DNA of 64,000 nt, taken from JBCBGF01 sp038526915 (GTDB lineage: Bacteria > Pseudomonadota > Alphaproteobacteria > Rhodobacterales > Rhodobacteraceae). Under the pieces are notes generated by a model that was not told the DNA's origin, searched no databases, and saw nothing but the letters and a program-made list of their open reading frames with translations. The stretch lies in contig JBCBGF010000004.1 of assembly GCA_038526915.1 (NCBI GenBank), forward strand, positions 124,001 to 188,000, given 5' to 3'. This document shows, piece by piece, positions 17,672 to 26,111 of this stretch. Made by a program: the position numbers and the translations under genes. Positions within the stretch are counted from its first letter, which is position 1. Every line of letters begins with the position of its first letter.

Positions 17672-18499
17672 TTAGTCGCCGATCCCGAACGCCAGGCATG
17701 GGTCCGGCCGGTCAATCGCGGCCGTGACCATCCAGTAGTCATAAGGCGCACTATTGCGGGGGGACTCAAACTGCGCGATCGAGAGAATGCGCGTCTCGGG
17801 CCGTGCGCGGGACAGCATTCTGGGGATGGCCCAATCCTTGCGGGCATGCCCGTTTCCGGTGATCACAGCCACCGGGCCACCGGTTTCCGCCAAAGCGGCA
17901 ATGATCGCCCGCGCCAGTCCGGCGTCGCGCAACTGCTGTGCTTCGACCATGCCGGGCAGCATGCCTTCGGGCAGTGCGTTGCAATGGGCGGCCATCTGGT
18001 TCACCTCACGGGCCGATTGCTCCTCGGGCGCCAAAGGCTGGTCGAGGCCAAAGAGGGGTGCCCCACTGCCAAAGACCGCTGCCGCACCATCCGACATCGC
18101 ACGACGCACGTCTTGGCGATCAATCGATCCGCCAAAGATTGCGGCCTCGGGCGCGGCCACAAAAATCGGGTAGTACATCGCAAACTCAGGCCAGCCGTTG
18201 GCGGACCATCCAAGCGTCTGTTCAAGCCGTTGGACAGATGACCGAACCTCTGGCGTTGCGGCAAGCGCCTCGTCCGGCCCGAACATCTCAAACACCAATG
18301 CGGCTGGCTTCAAGGCCGCTACTGCTGTCGCCTGGTTCAGATGATGGGTGGGGTTGTCGTGGATTTCGCCCAGAAATATCACATCCGCAGGTGGCAGATC
18401 GATCAGATCGGCGATGCCAATTTCCGAAGACTGGACAGATCCGGCGGCAACAAAAAGGCCCGCGATAAGCGGGCCTTTCGTCAGAGAGAAAACTGTCAT
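17672..18499 (-). CDS. ChaN-family (haem-binding uptake, Tiki-like) exported protein
   Basis: A 275-residue protein of the ChaN/DUF399 family, whose Campylobacter member binds haem at the membrane surface; structurally the family resembles TIKI proteases. Conserved segments are VIFLGEIHDNPTHH and the C-terminal AVITGNGHARKDW, with the His/Glu residues typical of the putative metal/haem site. The N-terminus (residues 1-24) reads as a signal peptide ending near VQS before SEIG; no lipobox Cys is present. The ATG shares 4 nt with the rpoH stop. The codons for residues 8-16 coincide with the rpoH terminator hairpin, so read-through from rpoH must be limited. Confidence 0.8.
   Translation of the reverse strand: MTVFSLTKGPLIAGLFVAAGSVQSSEIGIADLIDLPPADVIFLGEIHDNPTHHLNQATAVAALKPAALVFEMFGPDEALAATPEVRSSVQRLEQTLGWSANGWPEFAMYYPIFVAAPEAAIFGGSIDRQDVRRAMSDGAAAVFGSGAPLFGLDQPLAPEEQSAREVNQMAAHCNALPEGMLPGMVEAQQLRDAGLARAIIAALAETGGPVAVITGNGHARKDWAIPRMLSRARPETRILSIAQFESPRNSAPYDYWMVTAAIDRPDPCLAFGIGD
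18452..18478 (-). terminator. Rho-independent terminator of rpoH inside the next gene
   Basis: On the minus strand a perfect 10-bp GC-rich stem (18478-18469 with 18463-18454) with a 5-nt loop runs into five T (18456-18452). It begins 18 bp after the rpoH stop and lies wholly inside the 5' coding part of the ChaN gene. Confidence 0.85.
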
Positions 18500-19374
18500 G
18501 CGAAGAAGTGCATTACTTCTTTGGACTGCGCTTCGAGGTTCTTGCGCATCTTGCCGAACGCCGCGGCTTCAAGCTGGCGAACGCGTTCCTTGGACAAGCC
18601 CAACTCGTCGCCCAAGCTTTCCAGCGTCCGCGGGTCATCGCGCAGCTTCCGCTCGCGCACGATGAACCGTTCGCGATCATTGAGCGCCGTCATCGCGGTG
18701 ACGAGCCATTCACGCAAGGTATCCGTGTCCTTGTCGTGCTCCACCTGCTCCGAAGCGATAATCCCATCGTCTTCCAGCGCATCGATCCACTCGCGCCCTT
18801 CGTCATCTGTCGACTGGGTCGCGTTGAGCGAGAAGTCGGACCCTGCCAACCGGCCTTCCATCATCTCGACGTCATGCAGTGGCACGCCCACTTCACGAGC
18901 GATCAAGTGGCGCAGCTGATGGCTGTCAAGCTTCTCACCACGCGCCACAGCCTCGCGTTCCAGCCGGGCCTGAACCCGGCGCATGTTGAAGAATAGCGAT
19001 TTTTGGCTGCTGGTGGAGCCGGTGCGCACCATCGACCAGTTCCGCATCACATAATCCTGGATCGACGCCTTGATCCACCACACAGCATAGGTGGAGAAGC
19101 GCACACCGCGGTCCGGATCGAACTTATCGGCCGCTTTCATCAGGCCAAGGCTCGCCTCCTGGATCAGATCGTTCATCGGTGCGCCGTAGCGTTTGAACTT
19201 CGCCGCCATCGAGATCGCCAAGCGCATATAGGCGGTGATCAGGCGGTGAAGAGCCTCTTCATCGCGTTCGTCGCGCCATGCATAGGCCAGCTTCAATTCC
19301 GTCTCAGCGTCGAGCAGTTCTGCCTGCATCGCGCGGCGTGAGAGGGTGGTGTCTGAGAAACCGTTTTGTGCCAT
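18496..19374 (-). CDS. rpoH: Heat-shock sigma factor RpoH (sigma-32)
   Basis: A 292-residue sigma-70 family factor. Region 2 shows YMRLAISMAAKFKRYG and the core-binding/-10 recognition stretch DLIQEASLGLMKAADKFD with FSTYAVWWIKASIQDYV; the RpoH box-like QKSLFFNMRR follows, and region 4.2 ends in LGLSKERVRQLEAAAFGKM. It directs transcription of chaperone and protease genes after heat or oxidative stress; Rhodobacterales often carry more than one copy. The ATG at 19374 has AGGGG 9 nt upstream on its strand. The stop overlaps the ChaN start (ATGA), and the transcript probably ends in the hairpin just inside that gene. Confidence 0.93.
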   Translation of the reverse strand: MAQNGFSDTTLSRRAMQAELLDAETELKLAYAWRDERDEEALHRLITAYMRLAISMAAKFKRYGAPMNDLIQEASLGLMKAADKFDPDRGVRFSTYAVWWIKASIQDYVMRNWSMVRTGSTSSQKSLFFNMRRVQARLEREAVARGEKLDSHQLRHLIAREVGVPLHDVEMMEGRLAGSDFSLNATQSTDDEGREWIDALEDDGIIASEQVEHDKDTDTLREWLVTAMTALNDRERFIVRERKLRDDPRTLESLGDELGLSKERVRQLEAAAFGKMRKNLEAQSKEVMHFFA

Positions 19375-19461
19375 GTCGTGACCCCTGAAGTGCTTGCCAG
19401 AGCAGTGTTCCAGCCGATTGCTTTTGAAGGTGATACGCAACGTTGTTCGACTTGGATCACG

Positions 19462-19486
19462 AAATGGTTGAAAAAGTACTGGCAAT
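19462..19486 (-). promoter_or_regulatory. rpoH: Possible sigma-32-type promoter upstream of rpoH
   Basis: On the minus strand ATTGCCA (19486-19480), an 11-nt spacer and ACCATTT (19468-19462) resemble the sigma-32 consensus CTTGAAA / CCCATNT at 4 and 6 of 7 positions. It lies about 88 nt upstream of the rpoH start. Autoregulation would be plausible, but the match is imperfect and unsupported by other data. Confidence 0.25.
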
Positions 19487-19539
19487 TGAACCAAGCGGCA
19501 CTATCTGCGGGGGTCGACCTTCGAGGTGCGCTGGGACAA

Positions 19540-20133
19540 ATGATTGATAAAAAGTTAAAAATTGACGTTTCCGTTTGGTGGATCCGGCATGGCCCAACGC
19601 ACAAAAAAACGATGGTGGGATGGTCTGATGTGCCCGCCGATCTGTCGGACAGGGCGAAACTGGAACGCTTGAGCGGGGCCTTGCCGACAGGTGTTCCGAT
19701 TGTTTCCTCCGATCTCATCCGGGCAGTGGCGACCGCCGATGCCATTGAGACGGGGCGCAAGCGCCTACCGCACCGGCAAGACCTTCGTGAGATGAACTTC
19801 GGCGCTTGGGAATTGCGCGCGTTTGATGAGATCGAACGCGAAGATCCCCAGCGTATAACGGCGTTCTGGTCTGAACCCGGTGCCGTGCGACCGCCCGAGG
19901 GCGAAAGCTGGAACGATCTTGAGACCCGGGTGAACCGTGCCGTGGACACACTGCTTGCGCTTGGCAGCGACTTGATCGTCGTGGCCCACTTCGGAACGAT
20001 CCTGACCCAGATCCAGCGGGTCGAAGGGCTGAGCGCGGAAGAGGTTTTCGCAAATCGGATCGAGCCATTGTCCGTGACACACCTGAGATACGGCACCTCA
20101 CCGGCAGCGGTGTCGATCAATCATCAACCTTGA
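19540..20133 (+). CDS. Histidine phosphatase family (phosphoglycerate mutase-like) protein
   Basis: A 197-residue cytoplasmic phosphatase with the catalytic RHG motif at residues 16-18 (WIRHGPT) and the second histidine at 150 (VVAHFGT). The segment PIVSSDLIRAVATADAI provides the expected phosphate-pocket Arg. Substrate is unknown; relatives include cobalamin phosphatase CobC and general phosphoesterases. The ATG at 19540 is chosen because homology starts shortly after; the frame is open to 19366, but that would overlap the rpoH start. It is divergent from rpoH with 165 bp between starts, and the following GST gene begins 59 bp after its stop. Confidence 0.82.
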   Translation: MIDKKLKIDVSVWWIRHGPTHKKTMVGWSDVPADLSDRAKLERLSGALPTGVPIVSSDLIRAVATADAIETGRKRLPHRQDLREMNFGAWELRAFDEIEREDPQRITAFWSEPGAVRPPEGESWNDLETRVNRAVDTLLALGSDLIVVAHFGTILTQIQRVEGLSAEEVFANRIEPLSVTHLRYGTSPAAVSINHQP

Positions 20134-20192
20134 TGAATTGACTAACAAACCGTTGTTTGGCCGATCCACTGCCGGGGCGTAGTCTGGCGTGC

Positions 20193-21074
20193 ATGTCTAC
20201 AAGATTGCTCATCGGCGACCGTGCCTATTCCAGTTGGTCCCTCAGGGCCTGGTTGATTTGTGAGGTCTCCGGCCTCGAATACGAGGTCGAGACAACGCGC
20301 TTCTACTGCGACGCCTTCCACGACTCGCTGGACGACTACGCACCTGCCCGCACCCTGCCGGTTCTCAAACTCGCAAACGGAACAATCGTGGCGGACAGCC
20401 TCGCCATAGCCGAAGAACTGGCCCAGCGGCACCCGGACGCGGGCCTCTGGCCTTCAGATCCCGATGCCCGGGCGGTGGCCCGAATGATCACGGCCGAGAT
20501 GCATGCCTCATTCACCGCCCTGCGATCGGCATGCCCGATGAACCTACGTGTGGCATACTCGGATTTTCCGGCAAGCGACGGCGTGCTGGCGGACCTCGCG
20601 CGTATCGAGGCACTTTGGGATCATGCGAGGACGTTCTGCCGCGAAGAGGGACCCTGGCTCTTTGGCCACTACACGATTGCCGATGCCTTCTACGCACCTG
20701 TCGCCGCGCGGATCGCGGGATACGGACTGCCCCTTGGGTCTTTCGCTGCAAAATACGTGGCCCGGCACCTCGCGCATCAGCCGTTCCGGCAATGGCGCGC
20801 CATGGGGCTTGTCGATGGCCCCGACCAACCAACCTATGCCATGCCGCACGCGACCCGCGCCTGGCCAGGGCCAAAACCCGCACTCGCGTCCGTTTCGCCG
20901 TCAGGGCCATCGGTCAACGAATCCTGCCCCTTCACCGGCAAACGCGTCGAACACTTCCTACTGTTTGACGGCGCAATCTACGGCTTTGCCAGCGCATTCG
21001 ATCGCGACAAGACCGCCGCCGATCCCGAAGCCTGGCCCGAGTTCATGCGTCTGACTGCGGATCGCTCACCATAA
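20193..21074 (+). CDS. Glutathione S-transferase family protein
   Basis: A 293-residue GST. The N-terminal thioredoxin-like domain has LIGDRAYSSWSLRAWL, with the Ser of the SSWS motif at the usual catalytic position, and ADSLAIAEELAQ as the glutathione gamma-glutamyl contact. The all-helical C-domain contains PWLFGHYTIADAFYAPVA. It exceeds the usual 220 residues because of a 60-70 residue C-terminal extension (from about residue 230) with CPFTGKRVEHFLLFDG, seen in some alphaproteobacterial GSTs. Start at 20193 follows the conserved MSTRLLIG. Role: conjugation or reduction of unknown electrophiles; glutathione supply genes gshB and gor lie in the same window. Confidence 0.87.
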   Translation: MSTRLLIGDRAYSSWSLRAWLICEVSGLEYEVETTRFYCDAFHDSLDDYAPARTLPVLKLANGTIVADSLAIAEELAQRHPDAGLWPSDPDARAVARMITAEMHASFTALRSACPMNLRVAYSDFPASDGVLADLARIEALWDHARTFCREEGPWLFGHYTIADAFYAPVAARIAGYGLPLGSFAAKYVARHLAHQPFRQWRAMGLVDGPDQPTYAMPHATRAWPGPKPALASVSPSGPSVNESCPFTGKRVEHFLLFDGAIYGFASAFDRDKTAADPEAWPEFMRLTADRSP

Positions 21075-21130
21075 TTAACCGCCCGTAAACCATGCTGACA
21101 TAGCGGTTAATGCATGGACAGGGACCTGAC

Positions 21131-22648
21131 ATGGTAAGCCGCGCCTATACCGTTGCGTTCGAAGGGCTGGACGCACGATTGGTGGAGGTGCAATGCGCGA
21201 TCTCGACAGGCTTGCCGGCGTTCTCGGTGGTGGGCCTGCCGAACAAAGCCGTCAGCGAGGCGCGTGACCGGGTGCGCGCAGCCCTCACCGCCCTATCGAT
21301 CGCCCTGCCCGCCAAGCGAATCACGATCAACTTGTCACCCGCCGATCTGCCGAAAGATGGCTCGCATTTTGATCTGCCGATCGCCGCCGCATTGCTCAGC
21401 GCACTCGACATCCTGCCCGCTGACCAAATAGAGCAGACCATCGCGTTGGGGGAGTTGTCGCTGGATGGGTCACTGGTCCCAGTCATAGGCGCATTGCCCG
21501 CAGCCATGGCCGCCGCAGAGGAGGGGCGCGCACTTCTCTGCCCCAAGGGCTGCGGCGCCGAAGCCGCGTGGGTCGGCGCGACCGAGGTGATCGCGCCCGC
21601 TTCCCTCGGCGAGGCCATCCAGCACTATACCGGGCGGTCCCCCCTTGCCGCCGCCGAACCCGGAAACATCGCCACCGCGCCAACGTCCAGCCGGGACCTT
21701 CGCGATGTGAAGGGACAGGAACGTGCCAAACGCGGGCTGGAGATCGCTGCCGCCGGGCGGCATCACGTGATCATGGTGGGGCCCCCAGGCTCTGGCAAAT
21801 CCATGCTCGCCGCGCGCCTACCTGGGATCCTGCCCGATCTCAGCGCGAGTGAGGCCTTGGAGACCTCGATGATCCACTCGCTGTCGGGCCTGCTCGTTGA
21901 TGGCGGCATCTCGCGCACCCGGCCCTTTCGCGAACCGCACCACACGGCTTCCATGGCGGCCATCGTCGGTGGCGGAAAAGGCGCCAAACCCGGTGAGATA
22001 TCGCTGGCCCATAACGGTGTCCTGTTCATGGACGAATTCCCCGAGTTTTCCCGTTCCGTCCTCGAAACCCTGCGCCAACCCATTGAAACGGGCGAGGTCG
22101 TCGTGGCCCGCGCGAACGCGCATGTCCGCTATCCCTGCCGGTTTCTTCTGGTGGCCGCCGCAAACCCCTGCCGCTGCGGGTACATGAGCGATCCGTCCCG
22201 CGCCTGCGCGCGCGTTCCGCAATGCGGGGAAGACTATCTGGGCCAGATTTCCGGGCCCCTGATGGACCGCTTTGACCTAAGGATCGAAGTGCCGTCGGTC
22301 GACTATTGCGATCTGGATGCCCCACCGGGCGGTGACACAACGGCCGATATCGCCGCGCGCGTCGCCCAAGCGCGCAGCATCCAGGCAGAGCGATACGCAG
22401 GTGACGACACCATACGCCTGAACGCGGAAGCCTCGGGCGAGGCTCTGGCCACATACGCCACGCCCGACGCCGAGGGGCGCGCCTTGCTTCAGCGTGTAGC
22501 GGAAAAGACGGGACTATCCGCGCGGGGCTATCACCGCGTGCAACGGGTCGCGCGCACGATTGCCGATCTCGATGGCAGCGATGGCGTGCGCGCCGACCAT
22601 CTGGCCGAAGCGATCAGTTTCCGCCTTTACTCTGCGCCGGATACCTAG
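21131..22648 (+). CDS. comM: YifB/ComM-family Mg-chelatase-like AAA+ ATPase
   Basis: A 505-residue protein with an N-terminal Lon-protease-like domain (residues about 1-170, GLPAFSVVGLPNKAVSEARDR), a central AAA+ module with Walker A GPPGSGKSM and Walker B NGVLFMDEFPEF, and a C-terminal Mg-chelatase-type domain with four cysteines (ANPCRCGYM and RACARVPQCG). ComM is a hexameric helicase that drives branch migration when transformed DNA recombines with the chromosome. ATG at 21131 lies behind an AGGGA-type ribosome site; a second ATG 21 nt earlier is possible. Its stop shares CTAG with the convergent gshB stop. Confidence 0.9.
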   Translation: MVSRAYTVAFEGLDARLVEVQCAISTGLPAFSVVGLPNKAVSEARDRVRAALTALSIALPAKRITINLSPADLPKDGSHFDLPIAAALLSALDILPADQIEQTIALGELSLDGSLVPVIGALPAAMAAAEEGRALLCPKGCGAEAAWVGATEVIAPASLGEAIQHYTGRSPLAAAEPGNIATAPTSSRDLRDVKGQERAKRGLEIAAAGRHHVIMVGPPGSGKSMLAARLPGILPDLSASEALETSMIHSLSGLLVDGGISRTRPFREPHHTASMAAIVGGGKGAKPGEISLAHNGVLFMDEFPEFSRSVLETLRQPIETGEVVVARANAHVRYPCRFLLVAAANPCRCGYMSDPSRACARVPQCGEDYLGQISGPLMDRFDLRIEVPSVDYCDLDAPPGGDTTADIAARVAQARSIQAERYAGDDTIRLNAEASGEALATYATPDAEGRALLQRVAEKTGLSARGYHRVQRVARTIADLDGSDGVRADHLAEAISFRLYSAPDT

Positions 22649-23586
22649 CCGAGCCGGGCTTCGATCGCGTCCCAGATTTTGCCGGCTACGTTGATACCGT
22701 CGAAGCGCTCAAGCTCCTGAATACCTGTGGGCGAAGTCACGTTGATCTCGGTCAGACTGCCGCCGATCACATCGATGCCCACAAACACCTGGCCCTTCTC
22801 GCGCAGCAGGGGACCGATCCGGTCGCAGATCTCGCGATCCCGTTCGGTCAATCCCACGGGCGCAGGCCGCCCGCCCACATGCATGTTCGATCGCGTCTCG
22901 CCTTCCGCCGGAATACGGTTGATCGCGCCCACCGGTTCGCCGTCCACAAGGATCACCCGCTTGTCGCCCTGCACCACGTCGGGCAGGTATTTCTGGGCGA
23001 TCAATGGCTCGTTGTTCTGGGCCGAAAACAGCTCGTGCAGACTGGCCAGGTTGCGATCCTCGGGACCAAGGCGAAACACCCCTGCCCCGCCGTTGCCGTA
23101 AAGTGGTTTGAGGATGATATCGTGATGCCGGTCCTTGAACGCCTTCAGCGTTGCCAGATCGCGCGCGATCATTGTCGGCGGGGTGAGATCGGGGAACTGC
23201 AGGACCAGCAGCTTTTCGGGATAGTTCCGTACCCAGAACGGATCATTCACGACCAACGTGTCACCGGCCAATTGATCCAGCAGATGCGTTGTCGTGATAT
23301 ACCCCATATCGAACGGCGGGTCCTGGCGCAGCCAGAGGACGTCGAAGTCTCGCAGGTCGCGCACGGACATCTCGCCAAAGTTCACATGATCGCCCGCGAC
23401 GCGGCGCACGCTTATCGGGGTGACATGCGCCTTCACCACACCTTCGTCGAAGAACAACTGGTCGGGTGTGTAGTAGGCCAGCGTATGTCCGCGGGCCTGT
23501 GCATCTTCCGCCAGACGAAAGCTGCTGTCGGCGTCGATATCGACGGCATCGATCGGATCCATCTGAAAGGCGACAGACAATGACAT
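22645..23586 (-). CDS. gshB: Glutathione synthetase
   Basis: A 313-residue ATP-grasp enzyme joining gamma-glutamylcysteine and glycine, the last step of glutathione synthesis. Visible family segments are VAFQMDPIDAVDIDADSSF at the N-terminus, DVLWLRQDPPFDMGYI, ILKPLYGNGGAGVFR, and INVTSPTGIQELERFDG at the C-terminus. It follows yraN by 70 bp on the same strand, giving the order rsmI-yraN-gshB. The stop overlaps the comM stop by 4 nt on the opposite strand. Confidence 0.95.
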   Translation of the reverse strand: MSLSVAFQMDPIDAVDIDADSSFRLAEDAQARGHTLAYYTPDQLFFDEGVVKAHVTPISVRRVAGDHVNFGEMSVRDLRDFDVLWLRQDPPFDMGYITTTHLLDQLAGDTLVVNDPFWVRNYPEKLLVLQFPDLTPPTMIARDLATLKAFKDRHHDIILKPLYGNGGAGVFRLGPEDRNLASLHELFSAQNNEPLIAQKYLPDVVQGDKRVILVDGEPVGAINRIPAEGETRSNMHVGGRPAPVGLTERDREICDRIGPLLREKGQVFVGIDVIGGSLTEINVTSPTGIQELERFDGINVAGKIWDAIEARLG

Positions 23587-23656
23587 GGCACAGCGCTCCG
23601 GCTTGGGGACTGCCGCCTAGATGGCGCAAGCACACGGCAAGAACAATGCCGGGTGG

Positions 23657-24010
23657 TTATGCCGCCATCACATTTTCAAGGACCGATATCGCGCCGGTTC
23701 CATTGACGAGTGCCACATCAACCCGCGCATCGGCATCTGTGCCGCCATCATGGGTGCCCAGCCAAATCTCGGCAGCATGGTAAATCCGGCCCAGCTGCCG
23801 TTGGGACAGGCGCGCCGCAGCCGTATCAAAATCCCGCGCTTTTTTGACCTCGACAAACACCGTCTCAGTCGCCCCGCGAAAGATGATATCGATCTCACCC
23901 GCCTTGCTGCGCCACCGGCGGGCCTCAACCGCATATCCGCGCCGCTCGTAGTCACGGGCCACCACGTCTTCAGCGGCCTGACCGGAATGGTATGAAACAG
24001 ACCCGCCCAT
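23657..24010 (-). CDS. YraN-family (UPF0102) nuclease-like protein
   Basis: A 117-residue Holliday-junction-resolvase-like restriction-endonuclease fold. Conserved marks are GQAAEDVVARDYERRGY, the acidic GEIDIIFR and VEVKKARDF, the E-D-ExK pattern of nuclease active sites. Biochemical function of the family is still uncertain. The start codon follows the rsmI stop without a gap, so the two are co-transcribed and probably coupled. Confidence 0.9.
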   Translation of the reverse strand: MGGSVSYHSGQAAEDVVARDYERRGYAVEARRWRSKAGEIDIIFRGATETVFVEVKKARDFDTAAARLSQRQLGRIYHAAEIWLGTHDGGTDADARVDVALVNGTGAISVLENVMAA

Positions 24011-24859
24011 CTACGTCTCCCGCATCCGCAGGGCCGCCTGATAGACATCGCGTCGGGGCAGGTTCAACGCTACCGAGACATCCCGCACTGCATCTTTCAG
24101 AGACTGCGTTGCCAGCGCCGACCGCAGCGCTGCATCACGATCTGCATCCGAGACCGTCTCTCGCCCCCGGTCAATCACAAGAACGATTTCGCCCTTCGGT
24201 GCGGCGCCGTCAAACTGTTCGATCAAATCCAAAAGCGGCCCCCGCCGAATTGTCTCAAATTTTTTGGTTAGTTCACGGCAGACAGCAGCCTCTCTGTTTC
24301 CCAGGATAGCTTCACAACTTCTAAGCATTCGTAAAAGCCGTTTGGGCGATTCAAAAAAGATGAGCGTCGCAGGTGTCTCAGCAATCTCGCGCAGCCATTT
24401 TTCCCTCGCAGCCTCAGTAGGTGGCGCAAAGCCAGCAAATAGAAACCTATCGGTGGGCAGACCAGAGACCAAAAGCCCTGCCAGAACCGCCGATGGACCG
24501 GGTGCCGAATGTACCGCCAACCCTTGCGCAATGGCATCCCGCGCCAGCGCATAGCCCGGATCTGCAACAAGCGGCGTGCCTGCGTCGGATGCATAGGCAA
24601 TGCTGCGACCCTCAGACAACCACTTCAGAAGCTTGGGACGCACCTTCTCGCCGTTGTGATCATGATACGCGATCAAGGGTCGATCTCTCAGCGGCACCGA
24701 ATGCAAATCCAGCAACCGCCGGGTATTGCGCGTGTCCTCAGCCGCGATCACATCGGCCAGACGCAAGACATCCAGCGCGCGCAGCGTGATATCGCGCGCG
24801 GCCCCGATCGGCGTGGCCACAAGATGCAAACCGGGCAAGAGAGCCTCATCGGACAACAC
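24011..24859 (-). CDS. rsmI: 16S rRNA (cytidine1402-2'-O)-methyltransferase
   Basis: A 282-residue SAM-dependent tetrapyrrole-methylase-fold enzyme that methylates the ribose of C1402 in the ribosomal P site. The N-terminal LVATPIGAARDITLRAL, ADVIAAEDTRNTRRLL, the SDAGTPLVADPG loop and APGPSAVLAGLLVSGLPTD are diagnostic. Start is a GTG at 24859 (a TTG follows as codon 2), close to the family N-terminus. It heads the minus-strand rsmI-yraN-gshB unit and is divergent from lppC with 88 bp between starts, so that interval must hold both promoters. Confidence 0.95.
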   Translation of the reverse strand: MLSDEALLPGLHLVATPIGAARDITLRALDVLRLADVIAAEDTRNTRRLLDLHSVPLRDRPLIAYHDHNGEKVRPKLLKWLSEGRSIAYASDAGTPLVADPGYALARDAIAQGLAVHSAPGPSAVLAGLLVSGLPTDRFLFAGFAPPTEAAREKWLREIAETPATLIFFESPKRLLRMLRSCEAILGNREAAVCRELTKKFETIRRGPLLDLIEQFDGAAPKGEIVLVIDRGRETVSDADRDAALRSALATQSLKDAVRDVSVALNLPRRDVYQAALRMRET

Positions 24860-24947
24860 TGCCTGCTCCGCATTAGGGCCTGCGATTTACACCGGCCGGT
24901 TCAACGCCTAGTTTGCGCACAGCTTCGCGCAACAGGTAAGGTTGAAT

Positions 24948-26111
24948 ATGCTCTCCGTTTTCCGTCTCGCCCGCAAGGCCCGTTCCGGTGCCATCGCGCT
25001 GGTTGCGCTTCTCGCGTTGGCTGCCTGCGATCCGTTGGCCCCTGGTGTGTCGCTGAACAACCGCAACGCGGTGCCGGTCGCGCTTCTCGTGCCGACCAGT
25101 GCGCCCGATGGCGGCGCCGCGCTGGCGCAAAGCTTTGAAAACGCGGCCCGTCTGGCGATGACCGATCTTGCCGGGGCGGAGATCGATCTGCGGGTCTATG
25201 ACACGTTCGGCCAGCCCGCCGGGGCTACGAACGCGACCAACCAGGCAATCGCCGACGGGGCCCGGATCATTCTTGGACCGCTGTTCGCCGAATCTGCAAG
25301 CGCTGCCGGGGCAGCCGCCGCACCGCGCGGCGTGAATGTCCTGTCGTTCTCCAACAACCCGGCGGTGGCGGGCGGCAATGTCTTCCTACTGGGCCGGACG
25401 TTTCAGAACACCGCTGACCGGCTGGTGCGCTATGCCGCACTGCAAGGCCGGACGGATATCGTGATCGTCAACGCCGAAAGCCCCGCCGAGCAGGCCGGAC
25501 GCGATGCCATCGCCCGGGCGATCGCTGTGAACGGGGTCCGGCTGGCCGGCAATACGTCTTTCGCGCTCAACCAACAGGCGGTGATCGAGGCGGTTCCGAT
25601 CATTGCCGAGCAGGTGGAGGCCTCGGGCGCTGACACGGTTTTCCTGACCTCGGGCAATGATGGCGCTGTGCCGTTTCTGGCCGAGCTTTTGCCCGAAAAC
25701 GGGGTCGATCCGGCTGAGATCCAGCTGATCGGGCTGCAGCGTCTCGACATCCCGTCGGGTGCGCTGGCGCTGGACGGCCTGCAAGGCGCGCTGTTTGCGG
25801 TGCCAGACCCCGGTCTCGACGCCCAGTTCCGCGCGCGCTACGAGGCCGCATTTGGCGCCGTACCGCATCCGTTGGCCAGTCTCGCCTATGACGGCATTGC
25901 CGCCATCGGTGCGCTGAGCTCGACCGGCCAACCCAATGCCCTGAGCGCCCAGACCCTGACCCGCCCCGCGGGCTTTGCCGGGGTCGGCGGCGTCTTCCGG
26001 TTCCTTCCCAACGGCACCAACGAACGCGGCCTTGCCGTGGCGCGCGTGCAGGACAAACAGGTAGTCTTTGTTGACCCCGCCCCAAGAAGCTTTGGCGGCA
26101 CCGGGTTCTGA
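24948..26111 (+). CDS. LppC/LpoA-like penicillin-binding protein activator lipoprotein
   Basis: A 387-residue lipoprotein: a basic N-terminus and hydrophobic stretch end in the lipobox LAAC, with Cys at residue 27, so it is probably lipidated; the next residues DP may favour the inner membrane by the +2 rule. The mature part is a type I periplasmic-binding fold (VALLVPTSAPDGGAALAQSFENAA, ILGPLFAESAS, SFSNNPAVAGG). The enterobacterial relative LpoA activates PBP1a; the alphaproteobacterial role is not established. ATG at 24948 has AGGTAAGG upstream. Its 3' end overlaps glnD. Confidence 0.85.
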   Translation: MLSVFRLARKARSGAIALVALLALAACDPLAPGVSLNNRNAVPVALLVPTSAPDGGAALAQSFENAARLAMTDLAGAEIDLRVYDTFGQPAGATNATNQAIADGARIILGPLFAESASAAGAAAAPRGVNVLSFSNNPAVAGGNVFLLGRTFQNTADRLVRYAALQGRTDIVIVNAESPAEQAGRDAIARAIAVNGVRLAGNTSFALNQQAVIEAVPIIAEQVEASGADTVFLTSGNDGAVPFLAELLPENGVDPAEIQLIGLQRLDIPSGALALDGLQGALFAVPDPGLDAQFRARYEAAFGAVPHPLASLAYDGIAAIGALSSTGQPNALSAQTLTRPAGFAGVGGVFRFLPNGTNERGLAVARVQDKQVVFVDPAPRSFGGTGF

